Positions 45,391 through 55,084 are shown, numbered from the stretch's first letter. The stretch is DNA of 64,000 nt from Varunaivibrio sulfuroxidans (GCF_029318635.1 NZ_CP119676.1:2741001-2805000), one strand, 5' to 3'. Notes: generated from the letters alone by a model not told the origin. Translations and numbers: made by a program.

Positions 45391-45440
45391 GCTCCGATTG
45401 ACGCCAGCGGATATAACCGCGTCAAGCTCCGATTGACGCC
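45382..45440. repeat. Two direct 24-bp repeats at the rnpB promoter
   Basis: The same 24-bp sequence, with core GTCAAGCTCCGATTGAC, occurs at 45382-45405 and 45417-45440, 35 bp apart. Each core is itself an inverted repeat (GTCAA/TTGAC), and the first copy contains the predicted -35 box. Confidence 0.75.
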
Positions 45441-45496
45441 GGCGGGCGCCGACCGAGGCACAGTGAGGGCGCCGGGCGACGGCCCGCCCTTGTGTC

Positions 45497-45631
45497 CTAG
45501 TGGATCGACTCCGACGTTTCGCTCCCGCGAACCATCGGGCCGACCACTATCTATCTTTTTGTTGCAGTTTGATTTCTTCACACATTTGTGTCCAATTGCA
45601 TCGGACTCAAATGTTAAACTCAAACCACTAG
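45497..45631. repeat. MITE family B, copy 1 (135 bp)
   Basis: A 135-bp element starting CTAGTGGATCGACTCCGACG and ending CTCAAACCACTAG. A second copy at 49083-49217 differs at a single base. The ends share CTAGTGG in inverted orientation, and CTAG at each end suggests a target duplication. No open frame. The last bases overlap the stop codon of the diguanylate cyclase gene. Confidence 0.85.
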
Positions 45632-47124
45632 GTGAGGACAACCGTGTTGCGCGTTTCCTTGGCGCGATAGAGCGCCTTATCGGCGTTGATATAAAGCAGT
45701 TCCTTGTTGAAAGTACGATCGCCCGTGCTCAGGCAGGCTCCGATGGAGATCGTGACATAGGGGCTGACGTCACTTTTTTCGTGAGCGATCTGCGTCGCTT
45801 CGACACTGGCGCGCAAGGCTTCGAGAAAAGCCGCCGATTCCTCGCACGACAGGCCGGAAAAAAGTATGGCGAATTCCTCGCCGCCGATCCTGAAAGCGTA
45901 GTCGGTGGGGCGTTTCATGTTCTTTTTTAAGATGCCTCCGATCGTCCTCAGGACGCTATCGCCATTGGGGTGACCATAAAAATCATTGTATTTCTTGAAA
46001 TAATCAACATCCAAAATGGCGAGGGTCAGGGACGTCTTGTTGCGTTGGGCGATTTTGACTTCCCTGTCGACAATTTCTTCATAACGCCTGCGATTGTACA
46101 ATGCCGTCAACTGATCGGTCAGCGATAACTTCTTATTGGTGGCATCGTGCAGGATGTTGGAATAGCCCTCGGGCTCGTAGCTGTCGGCCTTGTCGCTTAA
46201 AATTGGAACGATGATCGATGCCGCCCATTTTACCGACCCATCGCGCAGCACCCGCTTTATTTCCCCCGACCAGCGCGCGCCGGTTTTAATCGTTTTCCAT
46301 ATCTCGTTGATGGTTTGCCCGCCATCGGACGTATTGACGAAGAAATTTACGTGCGTATTTAAAATATCGTCCTTTGAAACACCTAAAAATCGGCACAGTG
46401 CGTTGCTGATGTCAAGGACTCGGCCCTTTTTGTCATAGGTGCACATTAGGATATTTTGATCGATCAGGTGGGCGCGACGGGCGTTAGCCCGGTCGGTGGC
46501 GTTCAAATCGTGAAGAACCAGCATGGCGACCACGAGCGAGGCTCCAATGGTGGACATCACCAAAATGCTGAGGATAAAAAGCGTCCGTCTTTCATTCTCC
46601 ATGGCGCGCAGGTGAAAGGACTCGGCCTTGTGCGCCGCGAAATCAACCAATTCCTGGGTTTCCTTGTCCAGGACATCGACATGCGCCGCGTCGCGCCCCC
46701 TGATGAGGGCGAGGGCCGCCTTGCGGTCGCCCTTGCGGGCAAGAGCGATGATTTGGTCGCGAATGGGTTTCCAGGCGACAAATGCGCGATGGACCCGTTG
46801 GACGATCGCCATGTCCCCCAAAAACCGATCGAACAACACATTGAACTGTTGAAGCACGATCTGTTCGTGGGCGTCGATCCGTTCGACGATGCCGTCCACC
46901 TGGCTTTTATTTTCCGCCAGAAGGATGTCATGCATATCGCGATGCATGGCGAATAAATTGATTTTGACGTTCTTCGCCGCGTTGCTGACGGCAAAGGGGT
47001 GACGGTAGATATTGTCCACATCGCCGGTCATTTCCCGCATCTTGCCGACGGAAAAAAACCCCAATCCGGCAAACAGGAGAATAATGACGGCGAACCCGAG
47101 GGCGGTTGTTCGGTGCTTAAGCAT
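45628..47124 (-). CDS. Diguanylate cyclase with 4HB-type sensor and PAS domain
   Basis: A 498-residue membrane enzyme that makes cyclic di-GMP. A membrane helix (about 8-27), a periplasmic four-helix-bundle-like region (about 30-185), a second helix (about 190-210), a PAS domain (about 225-330, with LMCTYDKKGRVLDISNALC), and a GGDEF domain. The active site is RIGGEEF, intact, preceded by RPTD, a match to the inhibitory RxxD site five residues before GGEEF. The C-terminal stop lies inside a MITE end, so the last residues may differ from the ancestral ones. Stimulus unknown. Confidence 0.92.
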   Translation of the reverse strand: MLKHRTTALGFAVIILLFAGLGFFSVGKMREMTGDVDNIYRHPFAVSNAAKNVKINLFAMHRDMHDILLAENKSQVDGIVERIDAHEQIVLQQFNVLFDRFLGDMAIVQRVHRAFVAWKPIRDQIIALARKGDRKAALALIRGRDAAHVDVLDKETQELVDFAAHKAESFHLRAMENERRTLFILSILVMSTIGASLVVAMLVLHDLNATDRANARRAHLIDQNILMCTYDKKGRVLDISNALCRFLGVSKDDILNTHVNFFVNTSDGGQTINEIWKTIKTGARWSGEIKRVLRDGSVKWAASIIVPILSDKADSYEPEGYSNILHDATNKKLSLTDQLTALYNRRRYEEIVDREVKIAQRNKTSLTLAILDVDYFKKYNDFYGHPNGDSVLRTIGGILKKNMKRPTDYAFRIGGEEFAILFSGLSCEESAAFLEALRASVEATQIAHEKSDVSPYVTISIGACLSTGDRTFNKELLYINADKALYRAKETRNTVVLT

Positions 47125-47404
47125 GGCCCTCCTTGTTGTCCCGGCGCGGCGCCAAAGATTTGGGCGCCCGTGCGATCACTCCCCGGCCAAGCGTTAGGAC
47201 CTGCTGTTTCCGCCCGGCGACAAGGGGTAAATCACATACCACCATAGGCCACGATGAGGTCGCGATCTCGTTGCTGGTGAAACTTATTATAGCAGTAACC
47301 CCCGGTGCGGGGGAGTTTTTTACGTCGTCGAAAGGTCTTTTTGGATGGTCGGAGATTATCTTCGCCGCCATTTTTCGTGTGCGCGCGGCGCGTCCGGTCC
47401 GCTG

Positions 47405-48076
47405 TCAGGAGGGTATCAGGTCAAGCAAGCCGACCAGGGCGCCGAGGGTGTCGGGGTCGGCTTGGCCGGTGACGTTGTCGGGGCGAAAGTGCCTCTGGAA
47501 AGCGCGCACCGTGGCGGGAAAATTTTTGATTTCATAGCCGTATCCACTGAAAATCGCGCGCGCGCGATCGGGGGGCGCCGGATGGGGCGTTACCCCTACG
47601 GGCCATAACCCAATGCCGGCTTCGGCCAGGCGCGCCCAATCGAAAAATTCCCCCGGGTCGGTTTTTCGCGTGGGGGCGACGTCGCTGTGTCCGACGACGT
47701 TGCGCGCGGGAATGGGGTGGCGCGATAGGATGGCGCGCGATATCTCGATCAAGGATCGCATTTGCGCCTCGGGGAAGGGGCGATACCCCCATTCATGGCC
47801 GGGGTTGACCAACTCGACGCCAATTGACCGGGCGTTGATTTCGATACTGCCGCGCCACCACGCCACCCCGGCGTGCCAGGCGCGTTTATCCTCATCGACC
47901 AGGCGGTGGACGACGCCGTCTTCGTCGATCAGGTAATGGGCGCTGACCCCGGCGGCAGGATCGCACAAGCGGGTCAAGGCGTCGCGCGCGCTCTGCATGC
48001 CGGTGTAATGGAGCACCAGCATGTCGATTTGGGTGTCCTTCGCCCGGGCGTCGAAGTTGGGCGAAAGGGCGGTCAT
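47405..48076 (-). CDS. N-acetylmuramoyl-L-alanine amidase, AmpD type
   Basis: A 223-residue amidase that cuts the amide bond between muramic acid and the peptide in cell-wall fragments. The Amidase_2 domain shows LVLHYTGMQSARDAL with a zinc His, the HWHAG-like RAWHAGVAWW segment, SIGVELVNPG and GHSDVAPTRKTDPG, which supplies the second His and Asp ligands. A C-terminal peptidoglycan-binding domain follows (about 160-220, FPATVRAFQRHFRP). No signal peptide is visible, which suits recycling in the cytoplasm. Its start overlaps the stop of the TerB-DnaJ gene by four bases. Confidence 0.9.
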   Translation of the reverse strand: MTALSPNFDARAKDTQIDMLVLHYTGMQSARDALTRLCDPAAGVSAHYLIDEDGVVHRLVDEDKRAWHAGVAWWRGSIEINARSIGVELVNPGHEWGYRPFPEAQMRSLIEISRAILSRHPIPARNVVGHSDVAPTRKTDPGEFFDWARLAEAGIGLWPVGVTPHPAPPDRARAIFSGYGYEIKNFPATVRAFQRHFRPDNVTGQADPDTLGALVGLLDLIPS

Positions 48077-48825
48077 TTCAAGCCTCTTTCTTTCTTGATC
48101 GTGTCGTAGGCGCCGTTGATCGCCGTCATTTTTTCGTTGGCCAGTTCGATGAATTCCTCGGGCAAACCCTGGGCCATCAACTTATCGGGATGGTTCTCAC
48201 GAATGAGCTTGCGGTAGGCGTTCTTGACGTCTTGGTCCGAAGCCTCACGCGGGACGCCGAGAACGCCGTAGGGATCCGCGCCTGCGCCCGCCGTGAACGC
48301 CGCGCGCAGGCGTTCGACGACCGAAGGGTCGAAACCGAAGATGCGCGCGATATTGGTGATAAATTCCAATTCGGAAGGGTGAACGACACCATCGGCCTTG
48401 GCTATGTGAAACAAGCCGCCCAACAGTTCCTCCAATACGGCGGGTTGATCGCGAAACATGGCGGCGATCTGACGGGCATAGACTTCGTATCCCGCGGTAT
48501 CCGTTTTGGCTTGGTCGAAAATGCGCCCGACATTTTTCATTTCCTGGGGGGGGATGCGAAAGACTTCCTTGAATGCGCGAATTTCATCGCGCGTGACCCG
48601 TCCGTCGGCCTTCGCCATTTTGGCGCTTAACGCAATCACGGCAATGGTGAAGGCGACTTGGCGTGTGGCGGCCCCGGCCTCGGAGTGGCCGTCGCCGTGT
48701 GGAAGTTCCGCGCCGGCGCGCATTTTGTCCACGGCGTGTCCCGCCGCCGCGCCGAGAAGCGCGCCGAGGGGGCCGCCCAGGGCGAACCCGGCGACGCCCC
48801 CGATCATTTTTCCCCATATACTCAT
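48073..48825 (-). CDS. TerB- and DnaJ-domain co-chaperone (DjlA-like)
   Basis: A 250-residue protein. It opens with a Gly-rich hydrophobic segment (MIGGVAGFALGGPLGALLGAAAG) that may be a membrane anchor. A TerB domain (about 50-170, with KMAKADGRVTRDEIRAFKEVF) is followed by a C-terminal J domain (YGVLGVPREASDQDVKNAYR and the HPD motif in RENHPDKLMA). J domains stimulate DnaK, so a co-chaperone role near the envelope is likely. Start chosen for the family's usual opening MSIWGKMIGG; it overlaps the amidase gene downstream. Confidence 0.9.
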   Translation of the reverse strand: MSIWGKMIGGVAGFALGGPLGALLGAAAGHAVDKMRAGAELPHGDGHSEAGAATRQVAFTIAVIALSAKMAKADGRVTRDEIRAFKEVFRIPPQEMKNVGRIFDQAKTDTAGYEVYARQIAAMFRDQPAVLEELLGGLFHIAKADGVVHPSELEFITNIARIFGFDPSVVERLRAAFTAGAGADPYGVLGVPREASDQDVKNAYRKLIRENHPDKLMAQGLPEEFIELANEKMTAINGAYDTIKKERGLK

Positions 48826-48915
48826 GATGTCACCTTGGAATTTACGTAAATTCTTGCGGATTTTCGGCGCGCCCGACCGCGATCTGACTGAAAAATAAAC
48901 GAGTGCGGTTTTTTG

Positions 48916-48949
48916 GCAAGTCCGTATATGGAGCAAGTCCGTATATGGA
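48916..48949. repeat. Tandem repeat, two units of 17 bp
   Basis: Two identical adjacent copies of GCAAGTCCGTATATGGA lie about 90 bases upstream of the TerB-DnaJ start, possibly in its promoter. Confidence 0.75.
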
Positions 48950-49082
48950 GACGGTGTGGCCGGGGGGCGAAAAGATTTGGTGTGAGGCGCGTCGCCGCCG
49001 CCGAGCGGGACAAACACGGGGGCTTGGGTTCTGTCAATGCGTACGCTATAACATTGATCTTGGCGTTACGAGAATTATTCTT

Positions 49083-49217
49083 CTAGTGGATCGACTCCGA
49101 CGTTTCGCTCCCACGAACCATCGGGCCGACCACTATCTATCTTTTTGTTGCAGTTTGATTTCTTCACACATTTGTGTCCAATTGCATCGGACTCAAATGT
49201 TAAACTCAAACCACTAG
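49083..49217. repeat. MITE family B, copy 2 (135 bp)
   Basis: Matches copy 1 at 45497 except for one base (A for G at the 31st position). CTAG at both ends. It lies upstream of the TolC-like gene, whose reading frame runs back into it, but the annotated start lies outside it. Confidence 0.88.
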
Positions 49218-49321
49218 GTGCGTTCCAAAGTTGGTCCCCGCAGCAATCTGCGCTTTGTCGAAGGGACTTTCTCGCCGTTCCGCCCATCGCTTGCCTTCGT
49301 CGTCCGGTAGGGAGTTTTGAT

Positions 49322-50647
49322 TTGTTTCGCAGTGCGTCATTCCTGGTTGTTGTGGGCCTGGTTGTTGCGGGGCTATCGGTGTGGACGGGCGCACCGGCGC
49401 GCGCCGACACGCTGGTTTCCGAACTGCGGGGGCTTTTGCAAAACTACCCCCGGATTAAACAGGCGGAAAAAGGATTGCAGTCGAAGCGCTATGACATCGA
49501 CAAGGCGGAATCCAAAAATCTTCCCCAGGTTTCCATGCAACTCGATCATGGTCCCGAGCGCGTCGACACCCCGGCGCAGAGGGCGTCTCATCCGGGCGAC
49601 ACGTGGCAGCGTCCCAAAACGACGGCGAGCCTGACGGTCACGCAGCGTGTTTTCGACGGTCAGGCGGTCAGCGCCGAAATTCGTTCCGCCGAACTCGGCT
49701 ATCGGGTGACCGGTATGTCGCTTGAGGGGACGCGCCAGAACACCATGTTCGAAGGTATAAAGGCGTACATTAATGTTTTACGCCAGCGCCGCCTGGTTGG
49801 TATGGCGCGGGACAACGAAACAACGATTCAGCATCAATTGAATTTGGAAGACGAGCGTGTGCGCCGCGGTTCCGGCGTCGCGGTGGATGTTTTGCAGGCT
49901 AAGTCGAGGCTCCAAATCGCCAAGGAACGTCGCGTCGGTTTCGAGGGCGCTCTACAAAATGCGATCGCCGCCTACCAACAGCTTTTCGGGCATGCTCCTC
50001 AGTTGAGCGCCATGGTCGATCCCGCGCCGCCGCCCGAGATGATCCCCAGTTCGCTGGCGCGGGCGATCCAAATCGGGCTTAAGGAGAATCCGGTCATCAA
50101 CAATGGGGCGTTGACGGTCGAGCAGGCGCACGAACGGGAACGTTTGGCGCAATCGGCGCTCTATCCGACGATTGATTTGGTCGGCAGCGCCAATTATGAA
50201 AAAAATACAGGCGCTATTCTCGGGACTCAGCGCGATCAATCGGTGGTGTTGCGGGCGAACTGGAACCTCTTTTCCGGCTTCGCCACCCGGGCCGACATGG
50301 CCCAGGCGGCATTTGACTACCGGGCAAGTAAAGACAATCGCGATTATTTGGCGAGCAAGGTTATCGAACAGGCGAAAATCGCCTGGCATACTCTGTTGAC
50401 GGCCCAAGAGCGGACCCGATTGTTGGCCAACGCGGTGAATATCGCTTCGGAGGTTTTCGCCTCGCGCAAGAAATTGCGCGCCGCGGGGAAGGAAACCGTT
50501 ATCAATGTCCTCGACGCCGAGAACGAAGTCAGCAACGCGCAAATCAACTATACCTCCGCCGCTTATGATCAGCGTACCGCCGTTTATCAACTTTTGTTGG
50601 CGATGGGGCGGCTGAACAATGATTTTCTACTGATGGAAAAACACTGA
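49322..50647 (+). CDS. TolC-family outer-membrane channel
   Basis: A 441-residue outer-membrane efflux protein. The TTG start at 49322 is chosen because AGGGAG lies about seven bases upstream and it yields a clean signal peptide (to about residue 28, ending ARA). Two TolC repeats follow; the coiled-coil parts carry QTTIQHQLNLEDERVRRGSG-like and VFASRKKLRAAGKETVINVL sequences. It resembles the type I secretion/AggA-LapE subgroup. No inner-membrane ABC or membrane-fusion partner is encoded nearby, so its partner must lie elsewhere. The gene follows a MITE. Confidence 0.9.
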   Translation: MFRSASFLVVVGLVVAGLSVWTGAPARADTLVSELRGLLQNYPRIKQAEKGLQSKRYDIDKAESKNLPQVSMQLDHGPERVDTPAQRASHPGDTWQRPKTTASLTVTQRVFDGQAVSAEIRSAELGYRVTGMSLEGTRQNTMFEGIKAYINVLRQRRLVGMARDNETTIQHQLNLEDERVRRGSGVAVDVLQAKSRLQIAKERRVGFEGALQNAIAAYQQLFGHAPQLSAMVDPAPPPEMIPSSLARAIQIGLKENPVINNGALTVEQAHERERLAQSALYPTIDLVGSANYEKNTGAILGTQRDQSVVLRANWNLFSGFATRADMAQAAFDYRASKDNRDYLASKVIEQAKIAWHTLLTAQERTRLLANAVNIASEVFASRKKLRAAGKETVINVLDAENEVSNAQINYTSAAYDQRTAVYQLLLAMGRLNNDFLLMEKH

Positions 50648-51506
50648 CGCCATAGAGGGCGGGACCGTCTCCCTCCATGGGGGCATGCCTTGATTTTCGC
50701 CGTCCTGCGGAACGTGCTCCGCCTCTTCTCTCTATGCGTCCGACGTGCGCCCGGCCCGAGTCACCTCCATGGGATTCCCCGGGGCATCCCCATGGGATTC
50801 TCGACCCCATTTTTATTATTTTTCTTTAAAGCAGAATTGTACGCTTTGTGGTGAGCGGACTTACCGAACGTTGAGCTTCAGTCTTGAATCCGAGTATTTT
50901 TTTATGCACGTAAAAAATATTTTTTGCATGGCGAAAAAGCAACCCTTAGGGGATCTTTTTTAAAATTCTAAGCCCCCGCATACGTGCACGCCGAGTGCTT
51001 GGCGTGGTCTCGACCTTGGGTTGTCGGGCATTCCTTTTCTCTGCTTTCGCGTATAAAACGACGAATTATTTAACGATTTGGGAATTATATATTTCGAATG
51101 AATTTAGAAGTGAAAATTTATTGCGTCACCGTCATAAACGGCTTTGTCGGGGCGAGGGCCAATCGAGGCGAGGAGCGGCGCAACCTTAAAGGGCGAAACA
51201 GCGTATGGCGGGGCTGGGGCGCGCGCCATGAAAATCCGATAGGTGCTTTATTCTAAGTCCATTTTAGGCTTGCGATGGGTTGTCGGATTACGATAAAGAC
51301 GGTGATGATTGAAAAATAATTATATCAAATCAAAAGGTTAGAAACGTCTCAGAGTTTTATCGAGTTCTCTGTGTTTCTTAAGTTTTAAAGAGTATTCACG
51401 ACCGGCAATCACCAAACCACAGATCAGCTAAAAGCGTTTTCGACACGTTCTTTCGGCGGCGCAATTTCGAACAGTGCTGAGACTTACATGAAGCAGGGGA
51501 TGACTC
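50648..51506. other. Long intergenic region before the chemoreceptor gene
   Basis: About 860 bases without a convincing gene. Roughly 50810-51130 and 51240-51380 are AT-rich against a GC-rich background. A repeated CCATGGGATTC motif occurs near 50767 and 50790. The chemoreceptor promoter should lie toward the right end. Confidence 0.5.
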
Positions 51507-53504
51507 ATGCGGCCCACTTTTTTGTCCAAAATCAAGCTGACGACTAAGACCACATTGGTGACACTGGCGCTGATCGTGCTGTCAACCCTCGCCGCCGGGG
51601 GGGGGGCGGTTCTCGAAATCAAACACGAGATGAAGCGCTCCGTCATCGAACGCCAGGACAGAAGTCTTCGTGTCGCCGCCACGGTGATGCAATTGTCGCG
51701 ATTGCCGATTGTCGTGCGGCGTTCGAAGACGGGCGATCTGACGCGGATCATGATGGATCAGTTTCCTTACTTCGGAAGCCATAGCTTGATCGACAGCATC
51801 GGCGATATGACCGATGAGACGGCGACTATTTTTCAGTGGGACGAAAAAACAAAAAATTTCGTGCGCAAAACGACGAATATCGTGGGACCCGACGGTAAGC
51901 GCGCGGTGGGCACGGTGTTGAATAAAAATGGTCCCGTCTATCCGGCGATGCTGGCGGGCAAGACCTATCGCGGCGAAGCGACGATTTTGGGTAAGGGCTA
52001 TTACACGATCTATATGCCGATCTTCAGTCCCTCGGGAAAGGTCAACGGTATCCTCTATGCCGGTGTCTCCAAGTCCGAGATCGAAGCCATGATGAAAAAT
52101 GTGTCCACGACGCTGTTGCTCACGATCTTGGTGGCGATGGCGATTTCCGTCGCCCTGGCGCTGGTTATTTTCCGCTTTATGTTGAAACCGTTGCCGCGTC
52201 TTTCCGAGGCGCTGGGGCTTCTTGCGGAAAACAGCCTGGAAGAGGACATTCCGTACCAAAATCGTCATGATGAAATCGGCGTGATGGCGCAGGCCATGGA
52301 GAAATTGCGCGTCGCCGTGAACGAAGCTTTCCGTCTTGGTCAAATGGTCGAGGTGCAGCCCGCCCGCGTCATGATGTGCGACCCGGAAAGCCTGAAAATC
52401 ACTTACGCCAACAAGGCGGCGAAAGACCTGATCGCCCGCATGGATCACCCGATCGCGGATAATGTCGAAGGCATTATCGGGGCGACGGTGACACGCTTCC
52501 ATAAAAACGAGAACGTTGTGCGCGATCTTCTCACCAATCCCGAGCGGTTGCCCTACAAGGGCAAGTTCACCATGGGTGGGATCACCATCGAAAATCATAT
52601 TACGGCGATCTACGACGCCAAGGGGCGCTATCTCGCCTCGATGCTGAACTGGGAAGACGTCACCAAGTACGTTCAAATGAGCAACGATTTCGAGAAAGCG
52701 GTCAAAGCCGTAACGGAGCATGTCGCCGAGGCCGCCCAGGAAGTGCAGAACGAGACGGCCCAACTCGAAACGGCTGCGGCGGCTACGGATAGTTATTCGC
52801 AGACCGCGGCGGCGGCGGCGCAGCAGGCCTCGGCCAATGTGCAGACCGTCGCCTCGGCGACCGAAGAATTGACCTCGTCGATCGAGGAAATCAGCCGCCA
52901 AGTTTCCAACGCCACACGGATGGCGTCGGAGGCTAAGGACGCCGCGACGAATACATCGGCGCTGATGACGGAGTTCGAGGCCATGGCGGGGCGCATCGGC
53001 GAGGTCGTCGAATTGATCACGACGATCGCCGATCAGACCAACCTGCTGGCGCTTAACGCGACCATCGAGGCGGCCAGGGCCGGCGATGCGGGCAAGGGCT
53101 TCGCCGTGGTCGCCAACGAGGTCAAGAATCTCGCGAAGCAAACATCCAAGGCCACCGACGAAATCGCCCGTCAAATTGGTGAAATGCAATCGCAAACGGG
53201 GACCGTGGCGCAATCGATCCGGGGGATTTCCGTGCATATCCAGGGCGTCGATGAAGTCGCCGCCTCGGTCGCTTCGGCGGTCCAAGAGCAATCGGCGGCA
53301 ACCAACGAAATCGCCCGCAATGTCGAAGAGGCGGCGCGCGGAACCGAGGCGGTTTCCGCCAACATCTCGGAAGTTGCGGAAAAGTCACGGGAATCGAACG
53401 CCGCCCTGGGGCAGGTTCGCGAGGCTTCGCAAGCCCTGTTGGGCGAGGCGGATCACCTACGCAAGGGCGTCGATGAATTCTTGGAGTTCATGCAGAAAGC
53501 CTGA
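51507..53504 (+). CDS. Methyl-accepting chemotaxis protein
   Basis: A 665-residue chemoreceptor. A membrane helix (about 14-36), a periplasmic Cache-type domain (about 38-200, with [20 protein letters not shown]), a second helix (about 205-225), HAMP, then a cytoplasmic PAS-like segment (about 285-390, with [20 protein letters not shown]) and the signalling domain with [21 protein letters not shown], the conserved hairpin tip. The terminal part has no CheB/CheR pentapeptide. A strong terminator follows. The ligand cannot be predicted. Confidence 0.92.
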   Translation: MRPTFLSKIKLTTKTTLVTLALIVLSTLAAGGGAVLEIKHEMKRSVIERQDRSLRVAATVMQLSRLPIVVRRSKTGDLTRIMMDQFPYFGSHSLIDSIGDMTDETATIFQWDEKTKNFVRKTTNIVGPDGKRAVGTVLNKNGPVYPAMLAGKTYRGEATILGKGYYTIYMPIFSPSGKVNGILYAGVSKSEIEAMMKNVSTTLLLTILVAMAISVALALVIFRFMLKPLPRLSEALGLLAENSLEEDIPYQNRHDEIGVMAQAMEKLRVAVNEAFRLGQMVEVQPARVMMCDPESLKITYANKAAKDLIARMDHPIADNVEGIIGATVTRFHKNENVVRDLLTNPERLPYKGKFTMGGITIENHITAIYDAKGRYLASMLNWEDVTKYVQMSNDFEKAVKAVTEHVAEAAQEVQNETAQLETAAAATDSYSQTAAAAAQQASANVQTVASATEELTSSIEEISRQVSNATRMASEAKDAATNTSALMTEFEAMAGRIGEVVELITTIADQTNLLALNATIEAARAGDAGKGFAVVANEVKNLAKQTSKATDEIARQIGEMQSQTGTVAQSIRGISVHIQGVDEVAASVASAVQEQSAATNEIARNVEEAARGTEAVSANISEVAEKSRESNAALGQVREASQALLGEADHLRKGVDEFLEFMQKA

Positions 53505-53528
53505 TTTTTTAAGACGGCTCGTTTTTTG

Positions 53529-53563
53529 CGCCCCGGCCCTATCGTGCGGCCGGGGCGTTTTTT
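53529..53563 (+). terminator. Rho-independent terminator after the chemoreceptor gene
   Basis: CGCCCCGGCC and GGCCGGGGCG pair perfectly (loop of nine) and are followed by TTTTTT. Confidence 0.9.
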
Positions 53564-53610
53564 CGTAAATTTCTTCTGTTGTCGCCGCGTCACGGGCTAT
53601 ATAGGACGCC

Positions 53611-54090
53611 ATGAACGGTTCTGCCGAATATATCACGCCGCAAGGCCTCGCCCGCCTGAAAAAGGAACTCGACACTTTGTGGGAACAAGAACGTCCTGCG
53701 GTCGTGCGCACGGTGCACTGGGCCGCGGGCAACGGCGACCGATCGGAAAACGGTGATTACATCTACGGCAAGAAACGTCTACGCCAAATCGATTCCCGCG
53801 TTCGATTTCTGCGTAAACGGCTGGAAATCTTGACGGTGGTTGATCCCGCCGGGCAGAAAAATCGCGACCGAGTCTATTTTGGCGCCACGGTGACGGTCGC
53901 CACGCAAAGTCATCCATCGCGCACCGTCACCCTTGTCGGTCGCGATGAAATCGACACCGATAAGGGACACATCAGTATGTTCTCGCCGATCGGTCGGGCA
54001 TTGATGGGCAAGACCGTCGGGGCCTGGGTTGTCGTGGACACGCCGTCGGGTGAAGACGAGATCGAAATTTTAGATATCGCCTATCCTTGA
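53611..54090 (+). CDS. greB: Transcription elongation factor GreB
   Basis: A 159-residue factor that enters RNA polymerase and stimulates cleavage of backtracked RNA. The N-terminal coiled coil contains YITPQGLARLKKELDTLWEQ and the tip residues GDRSENGDYIYGKKRLR with the acidic Glu/Asp pair. A globular C-terminal domain follows (VTLVGRDEIDTDKGHIS, GRALMGKTVGAWV). The length and GKKRLR favour GreB over GreA. Its 3' end overlaps a minus-strand gene by ten bases. Confidence 0.95.
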   Translation: MNGSAEYITPQGLARLKKELDTLWEQERPAVVRTVHWAAGNGDRSENGDYIYGKKRLRQIDSRVRFLRKRLEILTVVDPAGQKNRDRVYFGATVTVATQSHPSRTVTLVGRDEIDTDKGHISMFSPIGRALMGKTVGAWVVVDTPSGEDEIEILDIAYP

Positions 54091-54320
54091 CGGGTGGCGT
54101 CCTTGGCGGTTTTGCTCGCCGCCCGCCAAGTGCTGATCATCAAGATCGCCGCGCACCCCAGGAAAAACAGCACACCGATGAACGCCGTGGCCGCACCCGT
54201 CATTGCGGGCAGCAACACCAGGGCGAGAAAGGCGGTCCAGGCGACGATGGCCAACGAAAAAGAGACGTCGTCAACGAACATGGAAAACAGTTCGCGCAAA
54301 ATTAGGCGCAGTCCCGTCAT
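54081..54320 (-). CDS. Small membrane protein beside the FTR1-like protein
   Basis: A 79-residue protein with two hydrophobic helices (about 22-43 and 45-63: IVAWTAFLALVLL and FIGVLFFLGCAAILMI). No family was recognised. It is transcribed with the FTR1-like gene: its start overlaps that gene's stop by four bases, so the two are coupled and may act together in the membrane. Overlaps the end of greB by ten bases. Confidence 0.65.
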   Translation of the reverse strand: MTGLRLILRELFSMFVDDVSFSLAIVAWTAFLALVLLPAMTGAATAFIGVLFFLGCAAILMISTWRAASKTAKDATRQG

Positions 54321-55084
54321 GACGCGGTCTCCCGCGGGGGGGCGCTAGGTACCGTGGTCCGGCCCCGACAAAGACGGACGGAAAGTATCGCCGTCACCCA
54401 AAATCCAAAAATAAGCCACAGAATGGAAAGATCCTCGCCGGGCCAGGAAATGCCCAGTCCCGTCCCAATCCAGAACACCCCGAATCCCGATAAGATCACC
54501 CCCACCGCGAATTTCAGGGTATTTTCCGGCACCCGGGATAATGGCCGGTGGATCGCGACGCCCAATATGACGACGACAAGAAGGGCCGCGCCCGCGCCCA
54601 CCGAGGCCGCGATAAGGGCGCCGGTGGGTGCGCCGACGGCGATGACGATAAAAATAACTTCCAACCCTTCCAACACCACGGCCTTGAAACTGCCGATCAG
54701 GGCGATCGCATCCCAAGGGCCATGGGTGGGGGCTTGCGTCTTCAATTCGGCGGTTTCGCGCTTGAATATGGCGGTTTCATCATGAATTTTGAGAATTCCG
54801 GCGGAACGCAAAATCGCCTTGCGTAGCCAACGCATGCCGAAAAGCAGCAAAAGAATGCCGATCGCAAGCTGAAGCAACGAGATCGGAAGCGCGCCGAGCA
54901 AAGGTCCAAAGGCGGCGGCCAACAAGACCAAAAAGACCACTCCAGCCGCCGCACCCAGCAACGCGGATCGCCAGCCGCGCACGGCGCCGATGGCCAGCAC
55001 GATGGTCAAGGCCTCGACGAACTCGACCAAGGAGGCCAGAAATGCGGCGGAAACAGCCGCGCTGGAATGGGCCAGACCGATCAT
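54317..55084 (-). CDS. COG4280-like membrane protein, distantly FTR1-like
   Basis: A 255-residue inner-membrane protein with about seven helices. The segments EFVEALTIVLAIGAVRGWRS in the first helix and LEGLEVIFIVIAVG in the middle recall the two REGxE helices of FTR1 iron permeases, with acidic residues at matching positions but without Arg. This suggests a possible metal carrier, which is inference. The ATG at 55084 has AAAGGAA upstream. It is coupled to the small membrane protein that follows it. It was not assigned a substrate. Confidence 0.7.
   Translation of the reverse strand: MIGLAHSSAAVSAAFLASLVEFVEALTIVLAIGAVRGWRSALLGAAAGVVFLVLLAAAFGPLLGALPISLLQLAIGILLLLFGMRWLRKAILRSAGILKIHDETAIFKRETAELKTQAPTHGPWDAIALIGSFKAVVLEGLEVIFIVIAVGAPTGALIAASVGAGAALLVVVILGVAIHRPLSRVPENTLKFAVGVILSGFGVFWIGTGLGISWPGEDLSILWLIFGFWVTAILSVRLCRGRTTVPSAPPRETAS

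Noticed and set aside
51582-53291. Minus-strand open frame of 569 codons inside the chemoreceptor gene
   Set aside because: It is the reverse-strand shadow of the chemoreceptor gene, which has clear domain signatures; the shadow is His/Arg-rich with none.
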